This document shows positions 34,626 to 47,196 of a DNA stretch of 64,000 bases, one piece after another. The stretch is from contig UCGV01000010.1 of NCBI GenBank assembly GCA_900471925.1, positions 414,438 through 478,437 of the forward strand. Reading direction: 5' to 3'. How positions within the stretch are numbered: the first letter of the stretch is position 1; the number at the start of each line of letters is the position of its first letter. This DNA is from Hyphomicrobiales bacterium. Its GTDB lineage: Bacteria; Pseudomonadota; Alphaproteobacteria; Rhizobiales; Rhizobiaceae. The notes beneath the pieces are model-generated. The model worked only from the letters and a program-made list of their open reading frames with translations, searched no databases and was not told where the DNA came from. The position numbers were made by a program, and so were the translations under genes.

Positions 34626-36257
34626 ATGAAACTGCCAACCGGCGATCGATATGACACGCTCTACCGTGATTTTTCCTGGCAGATCCCGGAGAATTTCAAT
34701 ATCGGCCGTGCCGTCAGCGACGATTGGGCGGCGCGTGATGCCGACCGCGTCTGCCTCGAACATTTCAGCCCCGACGGCAACCACCTGTCGTTGACCTATG
34801 GCGCGCTTTCAGCTCAGTCCTCATCCGTCGCCCATGCGCTGTCGGCGCTTGGAATCGGCAGGGGAGATCGGGTGGCGCTGCTCCTGCCGCAATGTTTCGA
34901 GACCGTAATTTCGCATGTGGCGATTTACAAGATGGGCGCGATCGCCTTGCCGCTGGCTCTCCTCTTCGGCGTCGAGGCGCTTGAATACCGGTTGCGGGCT
35001 GCGGGTGCGACAGCCGTCATCACCAACGGCTTCGGCCTTGGGCGTATCGACCAGATTCGCGGCCGGCTGCCGGATATCAAACAGGTCATCAGCATCGAAG
35101 GCGCTTCGGCTGGCACACTTGGCTTTGCGGATCTGGTTTCGGCCTATCCCTCCAGCTTCGACATTGCCCAATCGGGGCCGGATGAACCGGCGCTGATGAT
35201 CTTCACCTCGGGTACGACAGGGCCGCCAAAAGGGGCGCTGCATGGCCACAGGGTTCTCGCAGGCCATATTCCCGGCATGCAATTTGCCCATGAAGGGTTT
35301 CCGCAGACAGGCGACAAGGTTTGGACACCGTCCGACTGGGCCTGGGCCGGTGGTCTTCTGAATGCGTTGTTGCCGAGCCTGCTGCTCGGTGTGCCCGTCG
35401 TTTCTTCGCCGGCTCAGAAATTCGATGCGGACACGGCCTACCGCATCATGGCCGAGATGAAAGTGCGCAATGCTTTCATTCCGCCGACGGCGCTCAGGCT
35501 TCTGAAATCCGTCGAAGACCCGCGCTCGAAATATGATCTCGCGCTGCGGACCATCGGTTCAGCGGGTGAATCCCTGGGGCGCGAGACTTATGAATGGGTA
35601 CGCCGCACGCTCGGCATCACGGTCAATGAATTTTATGGGCAGACCGAATGCAATTTCGTGCTGTCGTCGAGCGCCGCCTTCGGTGTCTCCAGGGCCGGTG
35701 CGATCGGGCGTTCCTCACCAGGCCACAGGGTGGCGATCGTCAGCGACGACGGTAACGAACTGCCGGTCGGCGAGCAGGGGCAGATCGCCATTGCCAGCCC
35801 CGATCCGGTGATGTTCCTCGGCTACTGGAACGATCCCGATGCGACGGAGCGGAAGTATGCCAAAGGGTGGCTGCTGACCGGCGATATCGGCCGGCAGGAT
35901 GCGGATGGCTACGTGACTTTTGCGGGCCGCGACGATGATGTCATCACCTCGTCGGGATACCGTATCGGACCGGCCGAGATCGAGGACTGCCTCATCGGTC
36001 ATCCGGCCGTGCAGCTTGCGGCTGCCGTCGGCAAGCCGGATGCGCTGCGTACGGAAATCGTCAAGGCCTATATCGTGCTTTCGCCGGGCCACAGCCCGAG
36101 CGATGAACTGGCGGCTGAGGTCCGTGATTGGGTGAAGACCCGGCTTTCCATGCACGAATATCCGCGAGAGGTCGAATTTGTCGATGCCCTGCCGCTGACG
36201 ACGACGGGCAAGGTGATCCGCCGACTGTTGCGGGAAAAGGCTGCGTCGGAGGCTTAA
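34626..36257 (+). CDS. AMP-dependent acyl-CoA synthetase
   Basis: The 543-residue protein has the ANL-superfamily motifs: P-loop FTSGTTGPPKGALHGH, the NEFYGQTECN adenine-binding block, LLTGDIGRQDADGYVTFAGRDDDVI and the C-terminal catalytic-lysine segment PLTTTGKVIRR. The general pattern is that of medium-chain or acetyl-like acyl-CoA synthetases (ACSM type). It activates a carboxylate to its CoA thioester; chain length is unknown. ATG 34626 (MKLPTGDRYD) is chosen. It ends in a 4-base convergent overlap with the next gene. Confidence 0.9.
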   Translation: MKLPTGDRYDTLYRDFSWQIPENFNIGRAVSDDWAARDADRVCLEHFSPDGNHLSLTYGALSAQSSSVAHALSALGIGRGDRVALLLPQCFETVISHVAIYKMGAIALPLALLFGVEALEYRLRAAGATAVITNGFGLGRIDQIRGRLPDIKQVISIEGASAGTLGFADLVSAYPSSFDIAQSGPDEPALMIFTSGTTGPPKGALHGHRVLAGHIPGMQFAHEGFPQTGDKVWTPSDWAWAGGLLNALLPSLLLGVPVVSSPAQKFDADTAYRIMAEMKVRNAFIPPTALRLLKSVEDPRSKYDLALRTIGSAGESLGRETYEWVRRTLGITVNEFYGQTECNFVLSSSAAFGVSRAGAIGRSSPGHRVAIVSDDGNELPVGEQGQIAIASPDPVMFLGYWNDPDATERKYAKGWLLTGDIGRQDADGYVTFAGRDDDVITSSGYRIGPAEIEDCLIGHPAVQLAAAVGKPDALRTEIVKAYIVLSPGHSPSDELAAEVRDWVKTRLSMHEYPREVEFVDALPLTTTGKVIRRLLREKAASEA

Positions 36258-37531
36258 CCCCGGCCGGCGAGCGACATGATCTTCTCGCGCAGCAGCTTCG
36301 CCATGTTGCGAGTGCTGCGGTACATATGAAGCTGGGCTGCCACCTGGCGCATGTCGCGGTCGCCGTTCTGCGTGAGGCCGATCACCAGCGTTCCCATCTC
36401 CTCTCGCTCCTGCCAGAAGCGGCTCATGATCGGATGATCGGAGACGGCACAGGAGTCCGAGCGCAGGACGTTGGCATCGTCGAGATGCCATTCGGTCACT
36501 TCGCCCATCAGCAGCTTGCCGGGCGAGTAGCGGGAAAAACTTTCGTCATAGGCGGTCTTCCACGTATAGGCCTCGCCGCCCATCATCAGCACAACGATCG
36601 CGGCGATCGCCTTGCCGTTGAGGTCGATCGTATGGATGCGAACGGCATCGATTTCCGCCAGATTGGAGACGGCTTCGCGGGCGAAAGCCGTGTGGTAGCG
36701 GTCGGTGACGAGCGCGCTGCGGCGCTTGCCCTTCCAGCCGCCGGCTTCGAGCGTCAGGAATTCCTCGAAGCGCATGTGGACTTCGCGTGGCTGGCGGGCA
36801 ACGGTGTGGACGACCGTGCCAAGCTCCTCGAGCAGCCGCCACTGACGGCGCATCTCGCGCAGATGAGAAGAGGACACGGTGCGCTGCAGGTAGACGGCGG
36901 CGTCGTCCTCACTCTGCAGCATCGGCCGTTCATAGGGATTGGCAACCGTCAGCGGCAGGTTGCGGCTGATCGCAACGGCCTTGGCCATGCGCACGAAGAT
37001 GCCGTTCAATCGCACGTCCGGCAGCACGAGCGTGCCGGGAAGGCCAAGAACGGGGTCGATCAGGCCCTCGAAGAGATTATCCAGTGTCTCGGCAGCGTCC
37101 TCGGCATCGACGAGCGGCGTGCCGAGCGGGCCGAAACTGTTGGCCCAGCCGCGGATGATCGAGGGACCGACGGCGAAGCCGGGCTTATCGACCGAGAAAG
37201 GCATGAGAAGGCGCATGCGGCTGCGCTTCTCGTTGCGGTCGCGCAGTATGGCGAAATTGACCTGCCGATCCTCAAGCCGTGGCATGGCGGGAGCGAGAAA
37301 ACGGCCGGTGAAGAAGACGTTCGGCTCCATTGCCCGGTTGGAGAGGAAGTCCAGTTCCTCCTGCAGTTCGTAACCCAGCTTGCCGGGATAGAGGCAGAGT
37401 TCGCGCCCCGGCCGGCCGATCTCGACATGCCCTTCGGCCTGAGGCGCTTCGAATTTGAGCGCGGCAAGATCATGAACCATTCGGTTCGCGTTGCTGTCGG
37501 TGCTCTCGGTGATCGGTGGTACGCGTACCAT
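36254..37531 (-). CDS. GNAT/FemAB-like acetyltransferase (BioF2-like type)
   Basis: The 425-residue protein resembles double-GNAT proteins linked to polysaccharide or peptidoglycan synthesis. Its C-terminal half contains HTIDLNGKAIAAIVVLMMGGEAYTWKTAYDESFSRYSPGKLLM, read as the substrate/CoA region (the YSPG block is diagnostic); I quote it only as a landmark in pieces: YTWKTAYDESF and RYSPGKLLM. It starts 11 bases after the flippase gene stop and so forms an operon with it. The acceptor substrate is unknown. Confidence 0.78.
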   Translation of the reverse strand: MVRVPPITESTDSNANRMVHDLAALKFEAPQAEGHVEIGRPGRELCLYPGKLGYELQEELDFLSNRAMEPNVFFTGRFLAPAMPRLEDRQVNFAILRDRNEKRSRMRLLMPFSVDKPGFAVGPSIIRGWANSFGPLGTPLVDAEDAAETLDNLFEGLIDPVLGLPGTLVLPDVRLNGIFVRMAKAVAISRNLPLTVANPYERPMLQSEDDAAVYLQRTVSSSHLREMRRQWRLLEELGTVVHTVARQPREVHMRFEEFLTLEAGGWKGKRRSALVTDRYHTAFAREAVSNLAEIDAVRIHTIDLNGKAIAAIVVLMMGGEAYTWKTAYDESFSRYSPGKLLMGEVTEWHLDDANVLRSDSCAVSDHPIMSRFWQEREEMGTLVIGLTQNGDRDMRQVAAQLHMYRSTRNMAKLLREKIMSLAGRG

Positions 37532-37542
37532 CTATCGGGCTC

Positions 37543-38946
37543 TCATCTCTGGCGTTGCGGCGGAAGGGTTGCGAAGGCAAAAAGCGTGAAGCCGAGTGTG
37601 TGGCGCACGAGGATATGCAGTAGGATCGCTTCCACGGCCATGGCGGAAGCAGTGGCGATCGCTGTACCGACGATGCCGTAATGCGGGATCAGCAGAATGT
37701 TGAGGCTGACATTGGCGATCAGCGCTCCGGCGTAGAGGAGGACACAGAGGTTCTGTTTGCCGGCCATCATCAGCAGTGTTTCGGCCGGGCCGACCAGGGC
37801 CTTGGCGAGAATGCCGGCAAGCAGGATAGCCATCAACACATAACCTGCCGTAAAGGCACCGCCGAAAAGCGAGAGCAGCAGATGTCCGGCTGCGAGCACC
37901 GCAAGACCGACGGCAAGGGCCGGCCAGAAGGTCCAGCGCGCGGCATCGATGGCGGCGACCGCAAGATCGGCCCGATTGCCTTCGGCGATGATCGATGAGA
38001 AGCGCGGGCCGGATGCGGCCTTGACCGAAAAATTGATGAAATGCACCAGCGCCATCGTCTTGGCGGCGGCGAAATAGATCGCCACGTCATGCGGCTCCAG
38101 GAAGATGCCGACGACCACGACATCGGAGTTGGTGAGCAGGAAGCCGACGCCCTCGATCAGGAAGATCGGGAAGGCGACAGCAAGCCATCCCATGAAATCC
38201 ACCTTGCGCGGGCCGGCATCGTAGTGCTTGCGCATGCGGTAAAGGGTGGCCGCATATTGGCCGATCGCGGTGACGAAAGTGGCCGCAAGGGCTGCCTGCA
38301 TGGCGGTGACAGCCGTATGCGGAGCGCCGAAGAGGATGGCGACCAGCATGAAAAGAATGATGAGGATCGGCCTGATGATATAGACCGGGCTCAGCGCCAT
38401 GACGGGCCAATGATTTGCCCGTGACGTGCCTTCGAGAATATCGCCGAGCGCGATCATCGGCATGGCAACGAGGCCAAGGAAGATTGGCACAAGATAGTAG
38501 CTTTCGATCCTGTCGCCGAAGAAGTGCAGGCCGAGCATGCCGGCTATGAGAACGGTGCTGCCGGACACCATCGCAAAGACGCGTGCAGCTCCCGTCAGTC
38601 CGCGGATTTCGGCGAAGGCGCCGGCGGCACGGTATTGCGGCAGGAAGCGGACGATCGCGGTGTGGAAGCCGAGGCAGGAAAGATCGCCGCAGAGAACGAC
38701 GAGCACCCAGACGAAAACGAAGATGCCGTATTCATATTCGCCCATCAGCCGGGCGAGCACGATCTGCGACAGGAAGGCGAGCGCTGCGCTCAGGATGCGA
38801 ATCGAAAAGGCAATCAACGCCATGCGCTGTGCAGCAGCCTTGTCGCCCCGTTCAGTCAGTACCGCGGCAGCCAGACGCAGCACGCGACCGGCCATCGGCC
38901 GCAGTCCCGCGGGCAGCATCTTTTCCGCTGTTTCTATGACCGCCAT
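37543..38946 (-). CDS. Polysaccharide flippase-like membrane protein (MATE/Wzx superfamily)
   Basis: The 467-residue protein has about 12-14 membrane segments. QIVLARLMGEYEYGIFVFVW, VRFLPQYRAAGAF and the long hydrophobic C-terminus fit the oligosaccharide flippase / lipopolysaccharide biosynthesis family. It likely moves a lipid-linked sugar across the inner membrane. There is no glycosyltransferase cluster nearby; only the GNAT-like gene shares the transcript. ATG 38946 is chosen over GTG 38955. Confidence 0.82.
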   Translation of the reverse strand: MAVIETAEKMLPAGLRPMAGRVLRLAAAVLTERGDKAAAQRMALIAFSIRILSAALAFLSQIVLARLMGEYEYGIFVFVWVLVVLCGDLSCLGFHTAIVRFLPQYRAAGAFAEIRGLTGAARVFAMVSGSTVLIAGMLGLHFFGDRIESYYLVPIFLGLVAMPMIALGDILEGTSRANHWPVMALSPVYIIRPILIILFMLVAILFGAPHTAVTAMQAALAATFVTAIGQYAATLYRMRKHYDAGPRKVDFMGWLAVAFPIFLIEGVGFLLTNSDVVVVGIFLEPHDVAIYFAAAKTMALVHFINFSVKAASGPRFSSIIAEGNRADLAVAAIDAARWTFWPALAVGLAVLAAGHLLLSLFGGAFTAGYVLMAILLAGILAKALVGPAETLLMMAGKQNLCVLLYAGALIANVSLNILLIPHYGIVGTAIATASAMAVEAILLHILVRHTLGFTLFAFATLPPQRQR

Positions 38947-39075
38947 CTTGAACACGCAAAACTCTAGGGGCAGGGCAATTCACACGGCCAAGTCTTGCCA
39001 GATCAGGGTTAAGAAACGGTGTTGCCAGGCCGTGAGAATAGCTGCAGTGCACGGCCAAAAATGGGAGAAATACAA

Positions 39076-39102
39076 AAGAAAATGGCGCCCGAAGGCGCCA
39101 TT
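39076..39102 (-). terminator. Terminator of secA
   Basis: On the minus strand AATGGCGCC, a TTCG loop and GGCGCCATT form a 9-base-pair stem followed by a T-rich TTCTTTTG run. It begins right at the secA stop codon. Confidence 0.8.
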
Positions 39103-39103
39103 C

Positions 39104-41821
<2,718 letters not shown>

Positions 41822-42068
41822 ATGACTGGTCCTTTCTGAAGATTCTTCCCCGGCGTTTTTTGTTCGTCGCCCAGCCGAAAAACAGGCGCGCGTTGAAAAC
41901 GCCCGGAAACTGTTCTGGACGCGAGGTTGCGTGACAGATAAGAGGGGGGGCAAATGATGTCAACGGATTTGGCTGATATAGAAAGGCCACATTCCGGTGT
42001 AGAAGCCTGTTTTCGGGCTGGATTCATGAAAGCTGAAGCCGGCGGGTATAATTGTGAAGGATTATTTG

Positions 42069-42953
42069 ATGTTGAGCACCAATAAACTTGCTGCGCTGGC
42101 GTTTACGGCCCTCGTCGCCTTCCAGGCTCCGGCCTTTGCGGATGACGCCGTTGTTGCCAAGGTCGGCACGCTGGAAATCCACCAGTCGGAACTTGATCTG
42201 GCCGTGGCCAATCTCGATCCGCAGCTCGCGCAGCTTCCCGACGACCAGAAGAAGGTTGCAGCTCTTTCCGCCGCGATCGACGTGAAGCTCCTGGCCGCCG
42301 ATGCAACCGCCGAGAAGCTCGACCAGACCGATGATTTCAAGAAGCGCTTGCAGTATCTGACAGACCGCGAACTGCATAACGCCTACTTCAAGAAGCATGT
42401 CGTCGATACCGTAACCGATGCCGACGTGAAGGCGCGCTACGACAAGGAAGTCGCCGCCCTGCCGAAGCAGGAAGAGGTTCACGCCCGCCATATCCTCGTC
42501 AAGACCGAGGACGAGGCCAAGGACATCATCAAGCAGCTCGATGCCGGCAAGGACTTCGCTGAACTTGCGAAGGAAAAGTCCACCGATCCGAACAAGGATG
42601 ACGGCGGCGATCTCGGCTATTTCACCCATGGTCGCATGGTCAAGGAATTCGAAGACGCAGCCTTCGCACTGGACAAGGGCGCCTATTCGAAGACCCCCGT
42701 GAAGACCGATTTCGGCTATCACGTCATCAAGGTCGAAGATAAGCGCGACGCTCCGCCGCCGCCGTTCGAGCAGGTGCAGGATCAGGTTCGCCAGCTCGTC
42801 ATGCGCGACAAGTATCTTGCGCTTCTGGCCGATGCGAAGGCCAAGTCCAAGGTCGATATCATGGACGAAACGCTTCGTAAGGGCTACGAAGACGCCAACA
42901 AGCAGCCGGATCCGGGTGCCGAGCCGGCCCCGGCGCCTGCGCCGCAGCAGTAA
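42069..42953 (+). CDS. Parvulin-type peptidyl-prolyl cis-trans isomerase
   Basis: The 294-residue periplasmic protein has a signal peptide (LAALAFTALVAFQAPAFA), a SurA/PrsA-like N-terminal helical part and a parvulin domain at about residues 130-225 (HARHILVKTEDEA, GGDLGYFTHGRMVKEFEDA, FGYHVIKVEDKR). The C-terminus is Pro/Ala-rich. It helps fold exported proteins and is divergent from secA, a fitting neighbour. ATG 42069 follows AAGGA at 42057-42061. Confidence 0.92.
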   Translation: MLSTNKLAALAFTALVAFQAPAFADDAVVAKVGTLEIHQSELDLAVANLDPQLAQLPDDQKKVAALSAAIDVKLLAADATAEKLDQTDDFKKRLQYLTDRELHNAYFKKHVVDTVTDADVKARYDKEVAALPKQEEVHARHILVKTEDEAKDIIKQLDAGKDFAELAKEKSTDPNKDDGGDLGYFTHGRMVKEFEDAAFALDKGAYSKTPVKTDFGYHVIKVEDKRDAPPPPFEQVQDQVRQLVMRDKYLALLADAKAKSKVDIMDETLRKGYEDANKQPDPGAEPAPAPAPQQ

Positions 42954-42965
42954 TCATTCTTATCA

Positions 42966-42990
42966 GGGCCCGGTTCTTCCGGGCCCTTCA
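42966..42990 (+). terminator. Terminator after the parvulin gene
   Basis: GGGCCCGG and CCGGGCCC form an 8-base-pair stem with a TTCTT loop, followed by TTCACTATTAT. It starts 12 bases after the stop codon. Confidence 0.75.
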
Positions 42991-43070
42991 CTATTATCGT
43001 TTGTAATCGCGTTTCCGGACTGCGAGCCTGTCTCAACCGCCTGGAAATGCATATTTGCAGGTCGTTTCCC

Positions 43071-44312
43071 ATGTCCGCTACCGTTTCTCCGCTTGCCCCG
43101 AAAACCTTTGCCTCGTTGCCGGCCCTTCGAGGCGTGCGCATGGCGACCGCTTCGGCTGGTATCAAGTACAAGAACCGGACGGACGTGCTGATGATGGTGT
43201 TCGATGCGCCGGCGTCCGTTGCCGGCGTCTTCACAAAATCGAAGTGCCCTTCGGCACCCGTCGATTTTTGCCGGACGAACCTGCCGCATGGCACGGCGCG
43301 CGCCGTCGTCGTCAATTCCGGCAATGCCAATGCCTTTACCGGCATGAAAGGCCGTGCCGCGACCGAACTGACCGCGAAGTCGGCCTCTGCTGCCGTCGGC
43401 TGCAGCGAGAATGAGATTTTCCTTGCCTCGACCGGCGTTATCGGCGAGCCGCTCGACGCCACCAAGTTTGCCGGCGTGCTCGACGCGATGCAGGCCGATG
43501 CGACCGGCGATTTCTGGTTCGAGGCGGCCAAGGCCATCATGACGACCGATACCTATCCGAAGGTCGCTACCCGCACCGCAGAGATCGGTGGCGTGAAGGT
43601 GACGATCAACGGCATCGCCAAGGGCGCCGGCATGATCGCTCCCGACATGGCGACGATGCTGTCCTTCGTCGTCACCGATGCCGATATCGCATCGCCGGTT
43701 CTGCAGTCGCTGCTATCGGCCGGGGTAGAACCGAGCTTCAATTCCATGACTGTCGACAGCGACACATCGACCTCCGATACGCTGATGCTGTTTGCAACGG
43801 GTGCCGCCTCCGGCGACGGGCAGGCGCGCATCACGAGTGAGCAGGACCCGCAGCTCGTCTCCTTCCGCGCGGCGCTCAACGATCTTCTCAAGGATCTGGC
43901 AATCCAGGTCGCCCGCGACGGTGAGGGTGCCACCAAGATGCTTGAGATCACCGTCACCGGTGCCGAGAGCGACGCCGCCGCCAAGACGATCGCGCTGTCC
44001 ATCGCGAACTCACCGCTGGTCAAGACGGCTGCTGCCGGCGAAGACGCCAATTGGGGCCGTATCGTCATGGCTGTCGGCAAGGCCGGCGAAATGGCTGATC
44101 GCGACAAGCTCGCCATCTGGTTCGGTGATGTCCGTGTTGCCGTCAACGGCGAGCGTGACGCCGGCTATTCCGAGGATGCGGCAACGGCCGTGATGAAGAA
44201 GCAGGATATTCCGGTGAAGGTCGATCTCGGCCTCGGTTCGGGCAAGGCCACCGTCTGGACCTGCGACCTGACCAAGGAATATGTTGCGATCAATGGCGAC
44301 TACCGGAGCTGA
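43071..44312 (+). CDS. argJ: Glutamate N-acetyltransferase / amino-acid acetyltransferase
   Basis: The 413-residue bifunctional enzyme recycles acetyl groups in arginine synthesis. It cuts itself into two chains before the nucleophilic Thr195 in the motif [22 protein letters not shown] and [17 protein letters not shown] are further ArgJ blocks. ATG 43071 ([11 protein letters not shown]) is chosen. It is followed by a GNAT gene that overlaps its 3' end. Confidence 0.96.
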   Translation: MSATVSPLAPKTFASLPALRGVRMATASAGIKYKNRTDVLMMVFDAPASVAGVFTKSKCPSAPVDFCRTNLPHGTARAVVVNSGNANAFTGMKGRAATELTAKSASAAVGCSENEIFLASTGVIGEPLDATKFAGVLDAMQADATGDFWFEAAKAIMTTDTYPKVATRTAEIGGVKVTINGIAKGAGMIAPDMATMLSFVVTDADIASPVLQSLLSAGVEPSFNSMTVDSDTSTSDTLMLFATGAASGDGQARITSEQDPQLVSFRAALNDLLKDLAIQVARDGEGATKMLEITVTGAESDAAAKTIALSIANSPLVKTAAAGEDANWGRIVMAVGKAGEMADRDKLAIWFGDVRVAVNGERDAGYSEDAATAVMKKQDIPVKVDLGLGSGKATVWTCDLTKEYVAINGDYRS

Positions 44313-45099
44313 TCGTTCGTTGACGCAGGCAACCCTTCCCAAGCAGAACCTGCCGCTCGTCCGGCGGCTCGAGGCCGTGGGCTTTCGCGCCTGGCCGGCC
44401 GCGTCAGTGCAATATGACGGAAGCTGGCAGATCCGTCTGACGGCGGGCCACCCCTCCAACCGTCTGAACTCCATCGTGCCGCTCGATCCTTCCGATCATC
44501 GCGATGTTGAAATCCGGCTGGAAAAGGCGAGCCGCAAGTTCGAGGCCTATGGCCGCCCCGCCGTTGTGCGCGAGACGCCACTTTCTTCTCCCAAGCTGAT
44601 TGATCTTATCAGGGAGCAGGGATGGCGGCGTTTCGATGAAACGGCGGTCATGATCTGCGATCTTTCGCAAGCCGATCTGCCTGATACGCTCGACCATCTT
44701 CCTACCCACGATGTCGGCCGCTTCGTCGATGCCAATCTTGCTGTCGATCAGGCGCCGGTATCGCTGAAGCCGGCGCTTGCCGAGATCATCTCGGCGATCA
44801 AGCCGCCGTCCGGGCTGTTCATGATCGAGGATGCTGCTCATGGGTCTCTGGCGACGGTGCTCTGTGTGCAGGACAATGATCTTGCCGGAATCATGTCGCT
44901 TTCGGTTGCCGATGCGCATCGCCGCAAGGGTCTCGGCATCGAGATCCTGACCTCGGCGCTGCGCTGGGCACGCATGCGCAGTGCCCGCACCGCCTGGCTG
45001 CAGGTAAAGCTTTCCAATGCGGCGGCAATTGGTCTTTACGAGCGTCTTGGTTTCCGGGATGCCTATCATTACTGCTACTGGCAGGAGCCGAGCGAATGA
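44293..45099 (+). CDS. GNAT family N-acetyltransferase
   Basis: The 268-residue protein ends in a GNAT domain: [29 protein letters not shown] contains the Q/R-x-x-G-x-G-type loop, and [15 protein letters not shown] is the late strand; I note the loop in short form as RRKGLG. The N-terminal half resembles a second, degenerate GNAT-like fold. The start is uncertain: ATG 44293 overlaps argJ by 20 bases, and TTG 44320, with GGAG at 44305-44308, is a good alternative. It is coupled to mutT by an ATGA overlap. Confidence 0.8.
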   Translation: MATTGADRSLTQATLPKQNLPLVRRLEAVGFRAWPAASVQYDGSWQIRLTAGHPSNRLNSIVPLDPSDHRDVEIRLEKASRKFEAYGRPAVVRETPLSSPKLIDLIREQGWRRFDETAVMICDLSQADLPDTLDHLPTHDVGRFVDANLAVDQAPVSLKPALAEIISAIKPPSGLFMIEDAAHGSLATVLCVQDNDLAGIMSLSVADAHRRKGLGIEILTSALRWARMRSARTAWLQVKLSNAAAIGLYERLGFRDAYHYCYWQEPSE

Positions 45100-45509
45100 G
45101 CGAAGCCGGACGGAAATTGCTTCTGGTCGCAGCCTGCGCCCTCATCGATACGGATGGGCGTATCCTTCTGGCGCAGCGGCCGGAAGGCAAATCGCTGGCC
45201 GGTCTTTGGGAGTTTCCGGGCGGCAAGGTCGAACCTGGCGAGACGCCTGAGGAGACGCTGGTACGGGAACTGAACGAAGAACTCGGCATCATCACCAATG
45301 TGCCGTGCCTTGCGCCGCTCACTTTCGCCAGCCATAGCTACGAAACATTCCACCTGCTGATGCCGCTCTATGTCTGCCGGCGCTACGAAGGTATTCCGCA
45401 AGGTCGCGAAGGGCAGGCGATCAAGTGGGTGCGTCCGCAGGCGCTGCGTGATTACCCGATGCCGCCGGCTGACGAGCCGCTTATTCCAATGCTGCAGGAT
45501 TTACTTTAG
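45096..45509 (+). CDS. mutT: 8-oxo-dGTP diphosphatase (MutT family)
   Basis: The 137-residue Nudix hydrolase removes oxidised dGTP. The Nudix box is GGKVEPGETPEETLVRELNE followed by ELGI, with the expected Gly, Glu and Arg-Glu spacing. LLAQRPEGKSLAGLWEFPGG is typical of MutT. It overlaps the upstream GNAT gene by 4 bases in an argJ-GNAT-mutT operon, a conserved rhizobial order. Confidence 0.92.
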   Translation: MSEAGRKLLLVAACALIDTDGRILLAQRPEGKSLAGLWEFPGGKVEPGETPEETLVRELNEELGIITNVPCLAPLTFASHSYETFHLLMPLYVCRRYEGIPQGREGQAIKWVRPQALRDYPMPPADEPLIPMLQDLL

Positions 45510-45635
45510 CTATTGCTGATTATTAGCGCGAAACGTCGATTTCGCCTGTGGATATTAATCGATCATTTAGCACCTTCTGGCAATGATCGGCCTCACTCAA
45601 GCAACTGGCGTGTGTGTATTTAAGGGCTTGACGTC

Positions 45636-45974
45636 ATGGACGACGATTTCTGGAAAGCTGTGCGCGAGAAGGAACGTGCTTCTTCGGCTGCTTCGCGCAG
45701 AACGGGGGCGCTTAATATTGCCCTTCTGTTCGGTACAGCCGTGGTGGCGCTCACCCTGATCCTGACGCCAATGCTGGCGGATTCCTCCAAGAAAAGCGTG
45801 CTCGCCAGCGCGCCGGCGGATTTCGACACGATCACGACAGGCTCGATCCCGCAGACCGAAACTGGCTCGAAGACCGAGAACGGCAAGCGCTACACAATCC
45901 GCCGCAGCGTGCTCCAGGAGACACCTGGTTCCGTCTGTGTCGTCCAGGGTTACGGCGTCGGCGCCGGCTGCTGA
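45636..45974 (+). CDS. Small membrane protein upstream of the Flp pilin
   Basis: The 112-residue protein has an acidic N-terminus, one membrane segment (LNIALLFGTAVVALTLILTP, about residues 27-46) and an extracytoplasmic tail with two Cys near the end. I do not recognise the family. It lies 69 bases upstream of a Flp pilin gene on the same strand and may share its transcript. Confidence 0.65.
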   Translation: MDDDFWKAVREKERASSAASRRTGALNIALLFGTAVVALTLILTPMLADSSKKSVLASAPADFDTITTGSIPQTETGSKTENGKRYTIRRSVLQETPGSVCVVQGYGVGAGC

Positions 45975-46043
45975 GGAGTTGAAGCCTTCCTTCGCCGGAG
46001 GCCGTGAATTTCATTGCTGTCTTGCGCGCAAAAGGGTTGTTGG

Positions 46044-46211
46044 ATGAATTTGCTCAAGAAGTTTCTGGCAGACAAAACCGGCGCGACCGCCGTCGAATAC
46101 GGTCTGATCGCAGCGCTCATTTCCGCGGCCCTTATCGGCGGGCTGGGCACATTCAGCAACAATCTGCTCAACATATTCAACACGGTCAGCAACAACCTGC
46201 CGAGCAATTAA
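46044..46211 (+). CDS. flp: Flp/Fap type IVb pilin subunit
   Basis: The 55-residue prepilin has the class IVb pattern: a basic leader (MNLLKKFLADKTG), then ATAVEYGLIAALISAALIGG with the conserved Glu-Tyr pair that processing by a TadV-type peptidase requires. ATG 46044 is preceded by GGGTTG only, so the ribosome binding site is weak. No tad assembly genes lie in this window, so it is an orphan pilin here. Confidence 0.88.
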   Translation: MNLLKKFLADKTGATAVEYGLIAALISAALIGGLGTFSNNLLNIFNTVSNNLPSN

Positions 46212-46226
46212 ACTGCTGGTCGACTG

Positions 46227-47123
46227 TTACTGTTTGAGCGTCTGTTCTTCAACCTTCAGGGCGTCAGCAAGCCGCGCTTTGGCCGATCCGGGCTTGAGCG
46301 GCTGTTGCTGGCTTTCGTGCGGTGCCCAACCCGAAACATAGATCACTGAAAATGTCGCGCGGATGCGGCCGTCAGGGTCCGAATAACGCTCCGCATAAAT
46401 TTCAGCGGCGCGCAGGAAGAAGGCGCGCGAGAGCGGCTTGCGGCTGCGGGCTGCCAGCGGATTGGTCATGCCCATCGCTCTCAGATCGCGCATCAGCGGA
46501 AACAGGGAATCATAGCGCACGGTATAATTCTCTGCGTCGATGACGGGCAGGGCGAAGCCTGCGCGTTGCAGCAGGCTGCCGACATCGCGCACATCGGCGA
46601 AGGGGATGACGCGCGGGCTTGCGCCGCCGGTCATCTCGATCTCTGTCGCCAGCAGCACCTCGCGCAATTCCTGTAGGGTGCCGGCACCCGGAATGGCGGC
46701 CAGGAACAGACCATCGGGCTTCAGCGCGCGGCGGATCTGGATGAAGACGCCCGGCGTGTCATTGGTCAGGTGCAGGTTGAGCGGCGCGATGACGAGGTTG
46801 GCCGATTGAGGCGGAAGCGGCACATCTTCGAGCGGTGCGGCGACAAAGGACTCCCCGGGAGTGATATAGCCCAGGTCGCTTTCCACCCGGGTGAGGCTCG
46901 CGATCTTGCCGGTGGCGACGGCGGCACGGCCGGCGGCACCCGTCGAACCGTGTAATTCGACAGCATGGTCGAAGCTGCGTTCCACGACAGCCAACCGGTC
47001 CGCCAGTTCTTCGGCGGCGATATCGAGCAGGAAGCCCGCCTTCAGATCGTTGTTTGCGAGCGCGCGACGGCGGTTTGCGGCGATCTGCGCTTTGTCGAAG
47101 ATGATATCCATGGCGATGTCCAT
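46227..47123 (-). CDS. Methyltransferase-domain protein (NDUFAF5/BioC-like)
   Basis: The 298-residue protein contains IIFDKAQIAANRRRAL, LNLHLTNDTPGVFIQIRRALKPDGLFLAA and GMTNPLAARSRKPLSRAFFLRAAEIY, the last two in pieces resembling the NDUFAF5 group (arginine hydroxylation or methylation in complex I assembly). The usual SAM-binding GxGxG is degenerate here. ATG 47123 follows AGGGGA. It is convergent with the pilin gene and divergent from comF. Confidence 0.75.
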   Translation of the reverse strand: MDIAMDIIFDKAQIAANRRRALANNDLKAGFLLDIAAEELADRLAVVERSFDHAVELHGSTGAAGRAAVATGKIASLTRVESDLGYITPGESFVAAPLEDVPLPPQSANLVIAPLNLHLTNDTPGVFIQIRRALKPDGLFLAAIPGAGTLQELREVLLATEIEMTGGASPRVIPFADVRDVGSLLQRAGFALPVIDAENYTVRYDSLFPLMRDLRAMGMTNPLAARSRKPLSRAFFLRAAEIYAERYSDPDGRIRATFSVIYVSGWAPHESQQQPLKPGSAKARLADALKVEEQTLKQ

Positions 47124-47196
47124 ATTCCCCTGCCCGATAGGCGGCAAGGCGATTTTCCTTTGGCGCGCGACGCGCTTGTTGTCTAGTCTCGCTCAT

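Noticed and set aside
28970..36257. A genomic island beside tRNA-Leu
   Set aside because: The genes look accessory, but I see no integrase, no repeat of the tRNA 3' end and no clear composition change.
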